A stretch of 64,000 bases of DNA from Bryobacterales bacterium. GTDB taxonomy: Bacteria > Acidobacteriota > Terriglobia > Bryobacterales > Bryobacteraceae. The position numbers and the translations under genes were made by a program. The notes beneath the pieces were generated by a model. That model made no database searches. It had not been told where the DNA came from and saw only the letters and a program-made list of their open reading frames with translations. Numbering within the stretch: position 1 is the first letter of the stretch; the number at the start of each line of letters is the position of its first letter. Below are positions 1-7,323 of this stretch, piece by piece. The stretch lies in contig JAOAPR010000028.1 in assembly GCA_025463005.1 (NCBI GenBank), positions 17,463 through 81,462 of the forward strand, given 5' to 3'.

Positions 1-2
1 TC

Positions 3-134
3 AAATCGCGCGGCTATGAAATCGACCATTCGCCCGGTTTAGTGCTGGCGCGCGTCGAAGCCATCGTCAACAGCGGCGGGTGGCTCCAGGGCGGCTCGGA
101 CGGACGCGCATCGGGCAAGGCTGCCGGATACTGA
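3..134 (+). CDS. gamma-glutamyltransferase, C-terminal fragment (5' end outside window)
   Basis: An open frame enters from the left edge and ends at a TGA, giving a 43-residue tail that finishes GGSDGRASGKAAGY. Gamma-glutamyltransferases of this type end in a similar GWLQG.(A/S)DGR...AAGY strand of the small subunit, just after the ARVEAI segment, which is also present here. The enzyme would transfer or hydrolyse gamma-glutamyl groups of glutathione in the periplasm. Only the tail is visible, so the catalytic Thr cannot be checked. The identification rests on a short motif and is moderate. Confidence 0.55.
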   Translation, partial: KSRGYEIDHSPGLVLARVEAIVNSGGWLQGGSDGRASGKAAGY

Positions 135-147
135 GGCCGGATACTGA
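123..147. repeat. 13-bp tandem duplication at the end of the GGT gene
   Basis: The 12-mer GCCGGATACTGA occurs at 123-134 and again at 136-147, so the last codons and stop of the transferase gene are duplicated just upstream of the next start codon at 151. Confidence 0.8.
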
Positions 148-150
148 CAG

Positions 151-999
151 ATGACGCGCGCCCTCTCCACACACCTGTTCGCGAATCACCGCCTGACCGC
201 GGTATGGCTGGATCGGATCTCCCACACGGGCATCCCCCTGGTCGAGATCTTCTGCACCCGCCAGCATCTGGACTATCGCAACAAGGCACAGATTTCTGAG
301 CTCGGACACTGGTTCCGTGACGCCGACCTGAAGGTTCACTCCCTGCACTCGCCCATGTACACGGACGAAGTGTGGGGCCGGTCAGGACCGAATTCCATCA
401 TCACCATTACGGAGCCCGTGAAATCCAAGCGGCTCGAAATTGTGGACGAAATCAAGCGCGCAGTGGAGATCGCTGAGACGGTTCCGTTCCGCTACTTGAT
501 CCAGCACCTGGGTGTCAGCGGCGAGGATTCCGACGAGCGCAAAACCGATTCTGCGTTTTCGGCGCTGGAGGAAATTAATTTGTTCGCCCGGCAGCGCGGC
601 GTGGAAGTGTTGCTGGAGAACACGCCCAACGAGCTCGCTAACGCCGACGGGCTGCTGAGGTTCCTGGGCGCGACCCATTTGAAGTTGAATGTGTGCTTCG
701 ACGTGGGTCACGCCCACATGCGCGGCAGCGTCGAGAGCGAGTATCGTCTTCTGAAGCCGCTGATCCGCTCGACTCATGTACACGATAACAACGGCTCCGA
801 TGATTCGCACCTGTTTCCGAACAGCGCATCCGGCGGAACTGTCGATTGGGCCCGCACCATGGATCTGTTGCGGTCGGCGCCCGACCAGTATCCATTGCTG
901 CTTGAGCTGCGCGAGGTCGCCGACATGCCCAACCCGCTAGAATCGGTGCGGGCCACGTTTGACTATCTGGAAGGATTGAAATCTCCGCATGAGTCCTGA
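151..999 (+). CDS. sugar phosphate isomerase/epimerase (xylose isomerase-like TIM barrel)
   Basis: This 282-residue protein looks like the AP-endonuclease-2/xylose-isomerase-like TIM-barrel family. Metal-ligand-like segments lie in the expected order: VLLENTPNE (about residue 150), [10 protein letters not shown] (about 185), [12 protein letters not shown] (about 210) and LLLELRE near the C-terminus. These Glu/Asp/His residues normally hold a divalent metal used for aldose-ketose isomerisation or epimerisation, but the substrate cannot be told from sequence. There is no signal peptide. Its last codons overlap the asnS start by 11 nt, so the two are probably cotranscribed. The start ATG at 151 follows the duplicated tail of the preceding gene. 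Confidence 0.8.
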   Translation: MTRALSTHLFANHRLTAVWLDRISHTGIPLVEIFCTRQHLDYRNKAQISELGHWFRDADLKVHSLHSPMYTDEVWGRSGPNSIITITEPVKSKRLEIVDEIKRAVEIAETVPFRYLIQHLGVSGEDSDERKTDSAFSALEEINLFARQRGVEVLLENTPNELANADGLLRFLGATHLKLNVCFDVGHAHMRGSVESEYRLLKPLIRSTHVHDNNGSDDSHLFPNSASGGTVDWARTMDLLRSAPDQYPLLLELREVADMPNPLESVRATFDYLEGLKSPHES

Positions 1000-2299
1000 G
1001 AGAATCACCATTGCCGACGCCGGGAAGCATGTTGGAGAGACTGTCGAAATTGCCGGATGGCTCTATAACCTTCGCCGCGGCGGCAAAATCTGTTTCCCGC
1101 AGGTGCGCGACGGCTCGGGTATCATGCAATGCGTCGCGGTCAAATCGGCGCTGCCGGAAGAATTGTTTGAATCACTCAAGGATCTGACTCAGGAATCGTC
1201 CCTGATCGTCCGCGGCAAGATTCGCGCCGAAGCGCGAGCCCCCGGCGGCTTCGAGCTGGACCTGGAAGGCGCGCAGATCGTGCAGCGCGTGCCCGAGTCC
1301 AATCCCTATCCCATTACTCCCAAAGACCACGGCATCGATTTTCTGATGGACCATCGCCATCTGTGGCTGCGCAGCCGACGCCAGCACGCGGCGCTGCTGG
1401 TTCGCCACGAAGTGATCAAGGCGATTCGCGATTATTTCGATTCCCACGGCTTCATCCTCGTCGATACTCCGATCTTTACGCCCGCTGCGTGCGAAGGCAC
1501 CACCACGCTGTTCGAGGTAGATTACTTCGAAGACGAGAAGGTTTATCTGGCGCAATCCGGCCAGCTCTACGGCGAAGCTACCGCCGCGGCGTTCGGCAAG
1601 ACTTACTGTTTCGGCCCGGTGTTTCGCGCGGAAAAATCGAAAACGCGCCGGCACTTGACTGAGTTCTGGATGGTGGAGCCGGAAATGGCCTACGCCGATC
1701 TCGAAGACGTCAAACGCGTCGGCGAGGAGCTGGTGTTACACGTTATCGGCCGCGTTCTCGATCGTCGTCGGGAGGATTTGAAGGTGCTGGAGCGCGACGT
1801 CTCGAAGCTTGAAGCCGTGCAGGCTCCGTTTCATCGCATGACTTACGATGAGGCCGTCGAAAAACTCAAATCCCGGGGCAGCGAGATTGAGTGGGGCAGC
1901 GATTTGGGCAATGCCGACGAGACGTTAATCACCGAGGATCTGGATCGGCCAGTGATGATCGACCGCTATCCGGCAGCGGTCAAGGCATTCTATTTTCAGT
2001 TGGCTGCCGATCGCCCCGATGTCGCTCTGGGCGTCGACTTCATCGCACCCGAAGGTTACGGCGAGATCATCGGAGGCGGCCAGCGCATTCACGACCTGGA
2101 TCTGCTGCTCAAGCGCCTCGAGGAGCACAAACTGCCGCGCGAGGCGTTCGAGTGGTACGTGGATCTGCGCAAGTACGGCAGCGTTCCGCACGCCGGATTC
2201 GGCATGGGGGTCGAGCGGTTCGTGGCGTGGATGTGCGGCCTGGAGCACGTCCGCGAAACCACCGCGTTCCCGAGGATGTTGTATCGCACGCGGCCCTAG
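989..2299 (+). CDS. asnS: asparaginyl-tRNA synthetase
   Basis: This is a class II aminoacyl-tRNA synthetase of 436 residues that charges tRNA(Asn). An N-terminal OB-fold anticodon-binding domain (about residues 10-105, with [18 protein letters not shown]) is followed by the class II catalytic core. Motif 2 is the [20 protein letters not shown] segment near residue 213. Motif 3 is [12 protein letters not shown] near the C-terminus, followed by an AsnRS-like FPRMLYR ending. The [12 protein letters not shown] segment supports AsnRS or archaeal-type AspRS. The short length without a large insertion favours AsnRS. The start overlaps the upstream isomerase gene. Confidence 0.93.
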   Translation: MSPERITIADAGKHVGETVEIAGWLYNLRRGGKICFPQVRDGSGIMQCVAVKSALPEELFESLKDLTQESSLIVRGKIRAEARAPGGFELDLEGAQIVQRVPESNPYPITPKDHGIDFLMDHRHLWLRSRRQHAALLVRHEVIKAIRDYFDSHGFILVDTPIFTPAACEGTTTLFEVDYFEDEKVYLAQSGQLYGEATAAAFGKTYCFGPVFRAEKSKTRRHLTEFWMVEPEMAYADLEDVKRVGEELVLHVIGRVLDRRREDLKVLERDVSKLEAVQAPFHRMTYDEAVEKLKSRGSEIEWGSDLGNADETLITEDLDRPVMIDRYPAAVKAFYFQLAADRPDVALGVDFIAPEGYGEIIGGGQRIHDLDLLLKRLEEHKLPREAFEWYVDLRKYGSVPHAGFGMGVERFVAWMCGLEHVRETTAFPRMLYRTRP

Positions 2300-2316
2300 C
2301 TTGCTAGCCTAGTCTA

Positions 2317-2415
2317 GTGGCCATTGATGACTCTGGGGTCGTGGACATAATCAGCATCGACCCTGCCCGGAGCGTAATCCTGACGGTCTCAGATCATCTA
2401 GACTGGTCATCGACC
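2317..2415 (+). pseudogene. N-terminal remnant of a DUF6572-type protein
   Basis: From a GTG at 2317 the frame reads about 33 residues containing VVDIISIDP and VILTVSDHLDW. This resembles the start of DUF6572 proteins, which carry a similar V(V/I)D...VVLTI(S/T)DHL.W core and are usually about 100 residues long. After the WSST segment the similarity stops; the frame runs open into hicB without recognisable content. The expected second half of that family (a long helix like LQ.K.N.YL.FIESG) is absent. It is read as a truncated gene beside the hicBA pair. The call is from memory of the family and needs a profile search. Confidence 0.4.
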
Positions 2416-2524
2416 AAGCCGGATTTGCGTTCCGACACACCCACTTCGCGAAGCGTGTTCACGAAAGCAACTCAACGCCGCTGTAAAGGTTACTGCTCCT
2501 ACCTTCCTAGAAAACGAAGCCTGC

Positions 2525-2530
2525 TAAAAT
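2525..2530 (+). promoter_or_regulatory. putative -10 element (TAAAAT) of hicBA
   Basis: TAAAAT lies only 8 nt before the hicB ATG at 2539, and no Shine-Dalgarno sequence is seen. A start of transcription about 7 nt downstream would give a nearly leaderless message. No convincing -35 hexamer is present. Confidence 0.3.
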
Positions 2531-2538
2531 ACAAGTCG

Positions 2539-2754
2539 ATGAAATACCGGGTTTACCTGGAACAGGACGAAGACGGAATGTTTGTGGCCACCTGCCCAAC
2601 CTTGCCGGGCTGCGTCTCGCAAGGCCAAACTCGCTCGGAGGCGACCGCGAACATCCGCGAAGCTATCGAAGGCTACCTGAAAAGCCTCCTCAAACATGGC
2701 GATCCTGTGCCGCCTGGCATTGAAGAGGAAGTCATTGAGGTTACCAATCGGTGA
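2539..2754 (+). CDS. hicB: HicB-family antitoxin
   Basis: This 71-residue protein has the partial RNase-H-like HicB fold (UPF0150): MKYRVYLEQDEDGMFVA followed by CPTLPGCVSQGQTRSEA and a helix AIEGYLKSLL. HicB binds and neutralises HicA. It is the short form, without a C-terminal helix-turn-helix or ribbon-helix-helix domain, so autoregulation through its own DNA-binding domain is not evident. The ATG at 2539 is preferred over the long upstream extension because the family begins at MKYRVYL. It overlaps hicA by 4 nt (GTGA). The antitoxin precedes the toxin, the reverse of the classical hicAB order. Confidence 0.88.
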   Translation: MKYRVYLEQDEDGMFVATCPTLPGCVSQGQTRSEATANIREAIEGYLKSLLKHGDPVPPGIEEEVIEVTNR

Positions 2755-2972
2755 AACTGCCGGTAATATCCGGCAGCGACGCTGTTCGCGCATTTCGAAG
2801 AGTGGGATACGAATTTGACGAGCAACACGGAAGCCACATTATCGTCAGGCGCGCGGATCCGCCACACAGGCGCCTGTCGATTCCCAATCATAAGGAGCTT
2901 GCCAAGGGAACGCTCAGGACCCTGATTCGGGAAGCAGGTCTCTCCGTCGACGAATTCACGCGGCTTCTCTAA
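2751..2972 (+). CDS. hicA: HicA-family mRNA interferase toxin
   Basis: This 73-residue protein has the dsRBD-like HicA (YcfA) fold: a helix SGSDAVRAFRRVGYEF, then QHGSHIIVRR with the conserved catalytic His at residue 29, then SIPNHKELAKGTLRTLIREA. HicA enzymes cleave mRNA and arrest growth unless held by HicB. All core residues look intact, so the toxin is probably functional. The GTG start overlaps the hicB stop as GTGA, implying translational coupling. The cupin gene starts 2 nt downstream. Confidence 0.9.
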   Translation: MKLPVISGSDAVRAFRRVGYEFDEQHGSHIIVRRADPPHRRLSIPNHKELAKGTLRTLIREAGLSVDEFTRLL

Positions 2973-2974
2973 TC

Positions 2975-3322
2975 ATGAAACCCTGGCCCTGGCCGCCCGA
3001 ACTGGACGCCGTCATCGCCGCGCCCCGGCATCACCGCCTGGTATTCGAAAATGAACAGGTGCGCGTGCTGGATACGCGCATCCCGGTAGGCGATACCGTA
3101 CCGGTCCACACGCACCGCTGGCCCGCCGTCTACAACACCGTCCGCTTCAGCCATTTCATCCGCCGCGACGGCGACGGCAAGATCCTGTTCGACAGCCGGA
3201 CTCTTGCGACGCCGCTGCCTCCGGCCGCCTGGCTCGATTGCCTGCCGCCGCACAGCATCGAAAACGTGGGCGACGGGGAAATTCACCTGATCAGTTTCGA
3301 GCTCAAAGGCGATAATCATTAA
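2975..3322 (+). CDS. small cupin-fold protein
   Basis: This 115-residue protein has a single cupin-like beta barrel. A PVHTHRWPAV segment near residue 44 supplies two metal-binding-type His residues, and a PPHSIENVGDGEIHLISFELK segment near the C-terminus gives the second cupin motif. Such small cupins bind a metal or small ligand; the substrate is unknown. No signal peptide is seen. It starts 2 nt after hicA and sits before the arginase gene. Confidence 0.65.
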   Translation: MKPWPWPPELDAVIAAPRHHRLVFENEQVRVLDTRIPVGDTVPVHTHRWPAVYNTVRFSHFIRRDGDGKILFDSRTLATPLPPAAWLDCLPPHSIENVGDGEIHLISFELKGDNH

Positions 3323-3336
3323 GTAGTTCTTTTCGC

Positions 3337-4251
3337 ATGCGTCAGTCGCACATCGCCGTCATCGGCGCGCCCATGGATCTGGGTGCGGGACGCCGCGGCG
3401 TGGACATGGGCCCTTCAGCCCTTCGCGTCGCCGGTCTCAATCAGAAACTCGCCGACCTCGGTTACCACACCGAGGACTTGGGCAACGTGGTGGTGGACCA
3501 GCCGGAAAGCCTGCCGACCGGTCCCACCAACGCGCGCTATCTTCCGCAGATCGCTCATACGTGCGCGCGCCTGGCGGAAATGGTCGAGCGCGCCGCCGAT
3601 CAGGGACAGGTCCCGCTGGTGCTGGGCGGCGATCATTCCGCGGCCGTCGGAACCGTCGCGGGCATGTCGCGTCATCTCCACAAAACCGGCCGGAAACTCG
3701 GGCTGTTGTGGATCGACGCACACGCCGACATGAACACTCCCGAATCGAGCCCGTCCGGAAATGTGCACGGCATGCCGCTGGCGTGTGTCATCGGTCTCGG
3801 CCCGGCCGAGCTCACTGGCATCGCCTGCCATGTACCCATGGTCGATCCCGAGAATGTCGCCATTGTGGGACTGCGCAGCGTGGACGACATCGAGCGTCTC
3901 AATGTTCGCGGCGCGGGCGTGCATCCGTTTACGATGCGCGATATCGACGAGCGCGGCATGCGTACCGTGATACAGGAGGCGATTCAGGCGGTCTCGTCGG
4001 GCACCTCCGGTTTTCACTTGTCCTTCGATCTGGATGCGGTAGATCCGTCGGAAGCGCCCGGCGTGGGCACCCCGATACACGGCGGCATCACGTATCGCGA
4101 GGCGCACCTGGCCATGGAAATTGTCTGCGACAGCGGCTCGATGACGTCGCTTGAAATGGTGGAGCTGAATCCGGTGATGGATGTCGCGAACCGGACGGCG
4201 ATCCTGGGCGTTGAACTAATAATGTCGGCTTTGGGAAAAAGGATTCTCTAG
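3337..4251 (+). CDS. rocF: arginase
   Basis: This 304-residue ureohydrolase is predicted to hydrolyse arginine to ornithine and urea in the cytoplasm. It carries the binuclear-manganese motifs GGDHSAA (about 92-98), WIDAHADMN (about 126-134) and SFDLDAVDPSEAPG (about 229-242). The N-terminus (IGAPMDLGAGRRGVDMGPSALR) is that of arginases rather than agmatinases. Length matches the family at about 300 residues. The ddl gene begins 1 nt after the stop, so the two are probably cotranscribed. Confidence 0.92.
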   Translation: MRQSHIAVIGAPMDLGAGRRGVDMGPSALRVAGLNQKLADLGYHTEDLGNVVVDQPESLPTGPTNARYLPQIAHTCARLAEMVERAADQGQVPLVLGGDHSAAVGTVAGMSRHLHKTGRKLGLLWIDAHADMNTPESSPSGNVHGMPLACVIGLGPAELTGIACHVPMVDPENVAIVGLRSVDDIERLNVRGAGVHPFTMRDIDERGMRTVIQEAIQAVSSGTSGFHLSFDLDAVDPSEAPGVGTPIHGGITYREAHLAMEIVCDSGSMTSLEMVELNPVMDVANRTAILGVELIMSALGKRIL

Positions 4252-4252
4252 G

Positions 4253-5230
4253 ATGCTCTTGCGCGTGGCAGTGCTATACGGAGGACGGAGCGGCGAGCAT
4301 GAAATCTCGCTACGCTCGGCGGAATCGATCATCGCGGGCCTGAACCCGGCCAAGTACGATGTCCAGCGCATCTTCATCACTCCCGAGGGTCGCTGGAAGC
4401 CCCATCCGATTTCGCCCGAGCCTGGTGGCAATCTCGGAATCGACGTCGTGTTTCCCGTGCTCCACGGAACGTTCGGCGAAGACGGAACCGTACAGGGGCT
4501 GCTGGAGCTGGCCGATCTCCCTTATGTGGGCGCGGGCGTGCTGGCATCTGCCGTATCGATGGATAAAGAGGTGACCAAGCGTCTGTTAATCGAGCGCGGG
4601 CTTCCCGTAGTCGAGTACTTCACCGTCACCCGGGGCCACTACAACGCCGAAGATATTTGCCGCCGGCTTCCCTTCCCGATGTTCGTCAAGCCGGCTAACC
4701 TGGGCTCCTCCGTCGGCATCTCCAAAGTGAAAAACTGCGCGGAGCTGGAGGCTGCGTTGGAGCTCGCCGGCCAGTACGACCGCAAGATTTTGGTGGAGCG
4801 CGGCATCACGGGCCGCGAGTTCGAATGTTCCGTGCTGGGCAGCGAGCAACCGCTGGCGGCCGTCCCGTGCGAGGTAATCCCGTCGCGCGAATTTTACGAC
4901 TACGAAGACAAGTACCTGCTCGATGCGGCCAAACTCATCGTGCCCGCCCCGCTCGCGCCCGAGCAGACCGCGGAAATCCAGCAGCTCGCCGTAGCAGGCT
5001 ATCAGGCTGTCGAGTGCGAAGGCATGGCGCGTGTCGATTTCCTTATGGAAAACGCCTCCGGGAAGCTCTACATCAACGAGATCAATACCATCCCCGGCTT
5101 CACCTCCATCAGCATGTATCCGAAGATGTGGGAAGCGGCGGGCGTGCCGTTTACCGAGCTTTTGGACCGCTTGATCGAGCTCGCGCTCGAGCGTCATCGG
5201 AGCCGCGAAGCCACGCGTTTTGAAAGATGA
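4253..5230 (+). CDS. ddl: D-alanine--D-alanine ligase
   Basis: This ATP-grasp ligase of 325 residues makes the D-Ala-D-Ala dipeptide of peptidoglycan. The N-terminal domain has VLYGGRSGEHEISLRSA and VFPVLHGTFGEDGTVQGLLE. The ATP-grasp domain has PMFVKPANLGSSVGISKVKN, and near the C-terminus the metal-binding EINTIPGFTSISMYPKMWE. The SEHEVS-like loop and the length fit Ddl. It follows the arginase gene by 1 nt and overlaps the S41 protease start by 4 nt, so it lies inside a +strand operon. Confidence 0.94.
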   Translation: MLLRVAVLYGGRSGEHEISLRSAESIIAGLNPAKYDVQRIFITPEGRWKPHPISPEPGGNLGIDVVFPVLHGTFGEDGTVQGLLELADLPYVGAGVLASAVSMDKEVTKRLLIERGLPVVEYFTVTRGHYNAEDICRRLPFPMFVKPANLGSSVGISKVKNCAELEAALELAGQYDRKILVERGITGREFECSVLGSEQPLAAVPCEVIPSREFYDYEDKYLLDAAKLIVPAPLAPEQTAEIQQLAVAGYQAVECEGMARVDFLMENASGKLYINEINTIPGFTSISMYPKMWEAAGVPFTELLDRLIELALERHRSREATRFER

Positions 5231-6687
5231 GGAGATTCGCGCTCATTTGCGTTTGTTTGCGGCCATTATTGGCGGCGGATGACCCCGCGCAACTGGAACG
5301 CGAGCTGAAGAAAATCATCAGTGTATACGCAGCCGTGGAAAGCGAGTCCGCCGATCCCATTCCTGCCGATGCGGCCATATATCAGGGCGCGATTCCCGGC
5401 ATGCTGCGCACGCTCGATCCGCATTCGGTGTTCTTCGATCCCGATCAGTTCGAACAGCTCAAGCAGATGCAGGCGAGCGAGCGCAAAGGATTCGGCACCG
5501 TGGTAAGTCTGCTGCCGGGCCGACTCATCGTACTGCAGACACTCGAAGGCTCGCCCTCCGCCAAGGCCGGCCTGTCTGCCGGCGACGAGATTCTTGCCAT
5601 CAACACCATCCCCATCCGCTACCTGGACGTCGACCAGCTCACGCAGCTATTAGGCGAAGCACGCCAGCACGACGCGACGCTCGACGTTCGCAAGCCGGGC
5701 AGCGAACGGCCCGTGCAGATGGTGATGTCGCCCGCGCTGCTCGACGCGCCAACCGTGGACCGCGCGTACATGGTCGCACCTGGAATCGGGCACCTGCGCA
5801 TCACCAGCTTCGAGGAGCCCACCGGGCGGCTGGTAAAACAGACCATCGAGAAACTGGGCGGTGAGTACCTGAAGGGCCTGATTATCGACCTGCGCGACAA
5901 TCCGGGCGGAGCCGTGCAAACGGCGGCTGAAACCGCTGCGCTGTTTCTCTCGCCGGATCAGGTCATCTTTAGCATCCGGGGCCGCACCACCAAGCCCGAG
6001 GAGGTGGCCGTTCCCAAGGATTCGACGCCCTACACTCTTCCGGTGGTGATTCTCATCAACAGTAAGAGCGCGAGCGCTTCTGAGATCGTGACCGGCGCGC
6101 TACAGGATCACGATCGCGCCATCGTGCTGGGCGAGCCGAGCTTCGGAAAGGGTTTAGTCCAGCAGGTTTTCCCGCTGTCGGCCTCCAGCGGCCTGGCGCT
6201 CACCACCGCGTTTTACTACACGCCCAGCGGCCGATCGATTCAGAAGCCGCTGGCGAGCGGTCAACTGGGCGCCGCGACAGTAGTCGCCCGGGGACCGTTC
6301 CGCTCCGACGCAGGCCGATCGCTGCCCGGCGGTGGCGGGATCCAGCCGGATCAGATCGTATATCCCGCGCAACAATCCCGCCTTCAGGTCGTGCTCGATG
6401 CCACTGGATCGCTCACCAGCTTCGCAGGGGAATTCTTGCGCACGCACAGCGTCAGCGAGGATGGCGAAGTCACCCCGGCCATGCTCGATGAGCTCAAGGT
6501 CTTTTTATCCGAGCGATCGATCCAGCCGTCAGTCACGGACTGGCTGAGCCATAGCGATTGGATCGCCAGCCGCTTGCAGCAGGAGATTTTGACTCTGAAG
6601 TTCGGCGTTGCGCGCGGCGATGAGATTGAACTCAAGCGCGATCCCGCTATCCAGACTGCGCTCAGGAAGCTGCGCGGCGCGCCCTGA
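5227..6687 (+). CDS. S41-family C-terminal processing peptidase
   Basis: This exported serine protease of 486 residues begins with a short signal peptide (MRRFALICVCLRPLLAADD). It has a helical segment, a PDZ domain (about 85-170, with FGTVVSLLPGRLIVLQTLEG and PSAKAGLSAGDEIL) and the S41 catalytic domain. The catalytic Ser is in NSKSASASEIVTGALQD and the general-base Lys in PSFGKGLVQQVF, the Ser/Lys dyad of CtpA/Prc enzymes. About 100 further residues follow the catalytic core. It overlaps ddl by 4 nt (ATGA) and converges on the DedA gene with a 26-nt overlap. Confidence 0.9.
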   Translation: MRRFALICVCLRPLLAADDPAQLERELKKIISVYAAVESESADPIPADAAIYQGAIPGMLRTLDPHSVFFDPDQFEQLKQMQASERKGFGTVVSLLPGRLIVLQTLEGSPSAKAGLSAGDEILAINTIPIRYLDVDQLTQLLGEARQHDATLDVRKPGSERPVQMVMSPALLDAPTVDRAYMVAPGIGHLRITSFEEPTGRLVKQTIEKLGGEYLKGLIIDLRDNPGGAVQTAAETAALFLSPDQVIFSIRGRTTKPEEVAVPKDSTPYTLPVVILINSKSASASEIVTGALQDHDRAIVLGEPSFGKGLVQQVFPLSASSGLALTTAFYYTPSGRSIQKPLASGQLGAATVVARGPFRSDAGRSLPGGGGIQPDQIVYPAQQSRLQVVLDATGSLTSFAGEFLRTHSVSEDGEVTPAMLDELKVFLSERSIQPSVTDWLSHSDWIASRLQQEILTLKFGVARGDEIELKRDPAIQTALRKLRGAP

Positions 6688-7309
6688 AAAATTGCAGCGC
6701 CAGCGGAGCCACACTGATGAACACGATCCCGAGGACCACTTTTTCGAAGTTCCCGCGGATAACCGGGATCGACCCCAGATAATAGCCTGCCAGGGTCATC
6801 GACAACACCCAGCCCAGCCCACCGATCACGTTGAAAAAGAGAAATCGCGTGTATTGCATGCGTCCCACGCCTGCCATGAACGGCGCGAAGGTGCGTACGA
6901 TGGGAACGAACTTGGCGTAGATCAGTGTCTTGCCGCCGTGCTTCTCGTAGAACTGTCGAGTGCGGATGATGTATTCCTGCTTGAACAGCAGCGAATCCGG
7001 GCGCGTGAAGATGCGCGGCCCGGTGCGGCGGCCCAGCAGATAACCGTTCTGATCTCCCAGGATCGAGAAAAACACCAGCAGGGCGCAGATTTGAACGATA
7101 TCGAGTTTGCCCGCTCCCGCGACCACGCCTACCGTGAATAGCAGTGAATCGCCTGGCAGGAACAGCCCGATGAGCAGTCCGGTTTCAGCGAAAACGATAC
7201 CGCCCAATAGCAGGTATCCCCACCATCCCGTGATCACCTGGGATAGAAGTTGAATCAGGCGGTCGGGGTCAGTGAGGCTCCGCCAAACCTCGACCAGAAA
7301 GTGGACCAT
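6662..7309 (-). CDS. DedA-family integral membrane protein
   Basis: This 215-residue membrane protein belongs to the DedA/SNARE-associated family, whose members act as lipid (undecaprenyl-phosphate or phospholipid) scramblases or flippases. The family segments FAETGLLIGLFLPGDSLLF (about residue 40) and YAKFVPIVRTFAPFMAGVGR (about 120) are present, including the conserved Arg and Pro. Several hydrophobic helices follow. It lies 14 nt downstream of ppiD on the minus strand. It overlaps the end of the S41 gene on the opposite strand. Confidence 0.88.
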   Translation of the reverse strand: MVHFLVEVWRSLTDPDRLIQLLSQVITGWWGYLLLGGIVFAETGLLIGLFLPGDSLLFTVGVVAGAGKLDIVQICALLVFFSILGDQNGYLLGRRTGPRIFTRPDSLLFKQEYIIRTRQFYEKHGGKTLIYAKFVPIVRTFAPFMAGVGRMQYTRFLFFNVIGGLGWVLSMTLAGYYLGSIPVIRGNFEKVVLGIVFISVAPLALQFFRARRAAS

Positions 7310-7323
7310 CTGGCGAGAGCGCG

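Noticed and set aside
2416..2538. Upstream extension of hicB (open frame from 2317)
   Set aside because: The extension has no HicB similarity and the family starts at the ATG at 2539; the frame is open only because no stop happens to occur.
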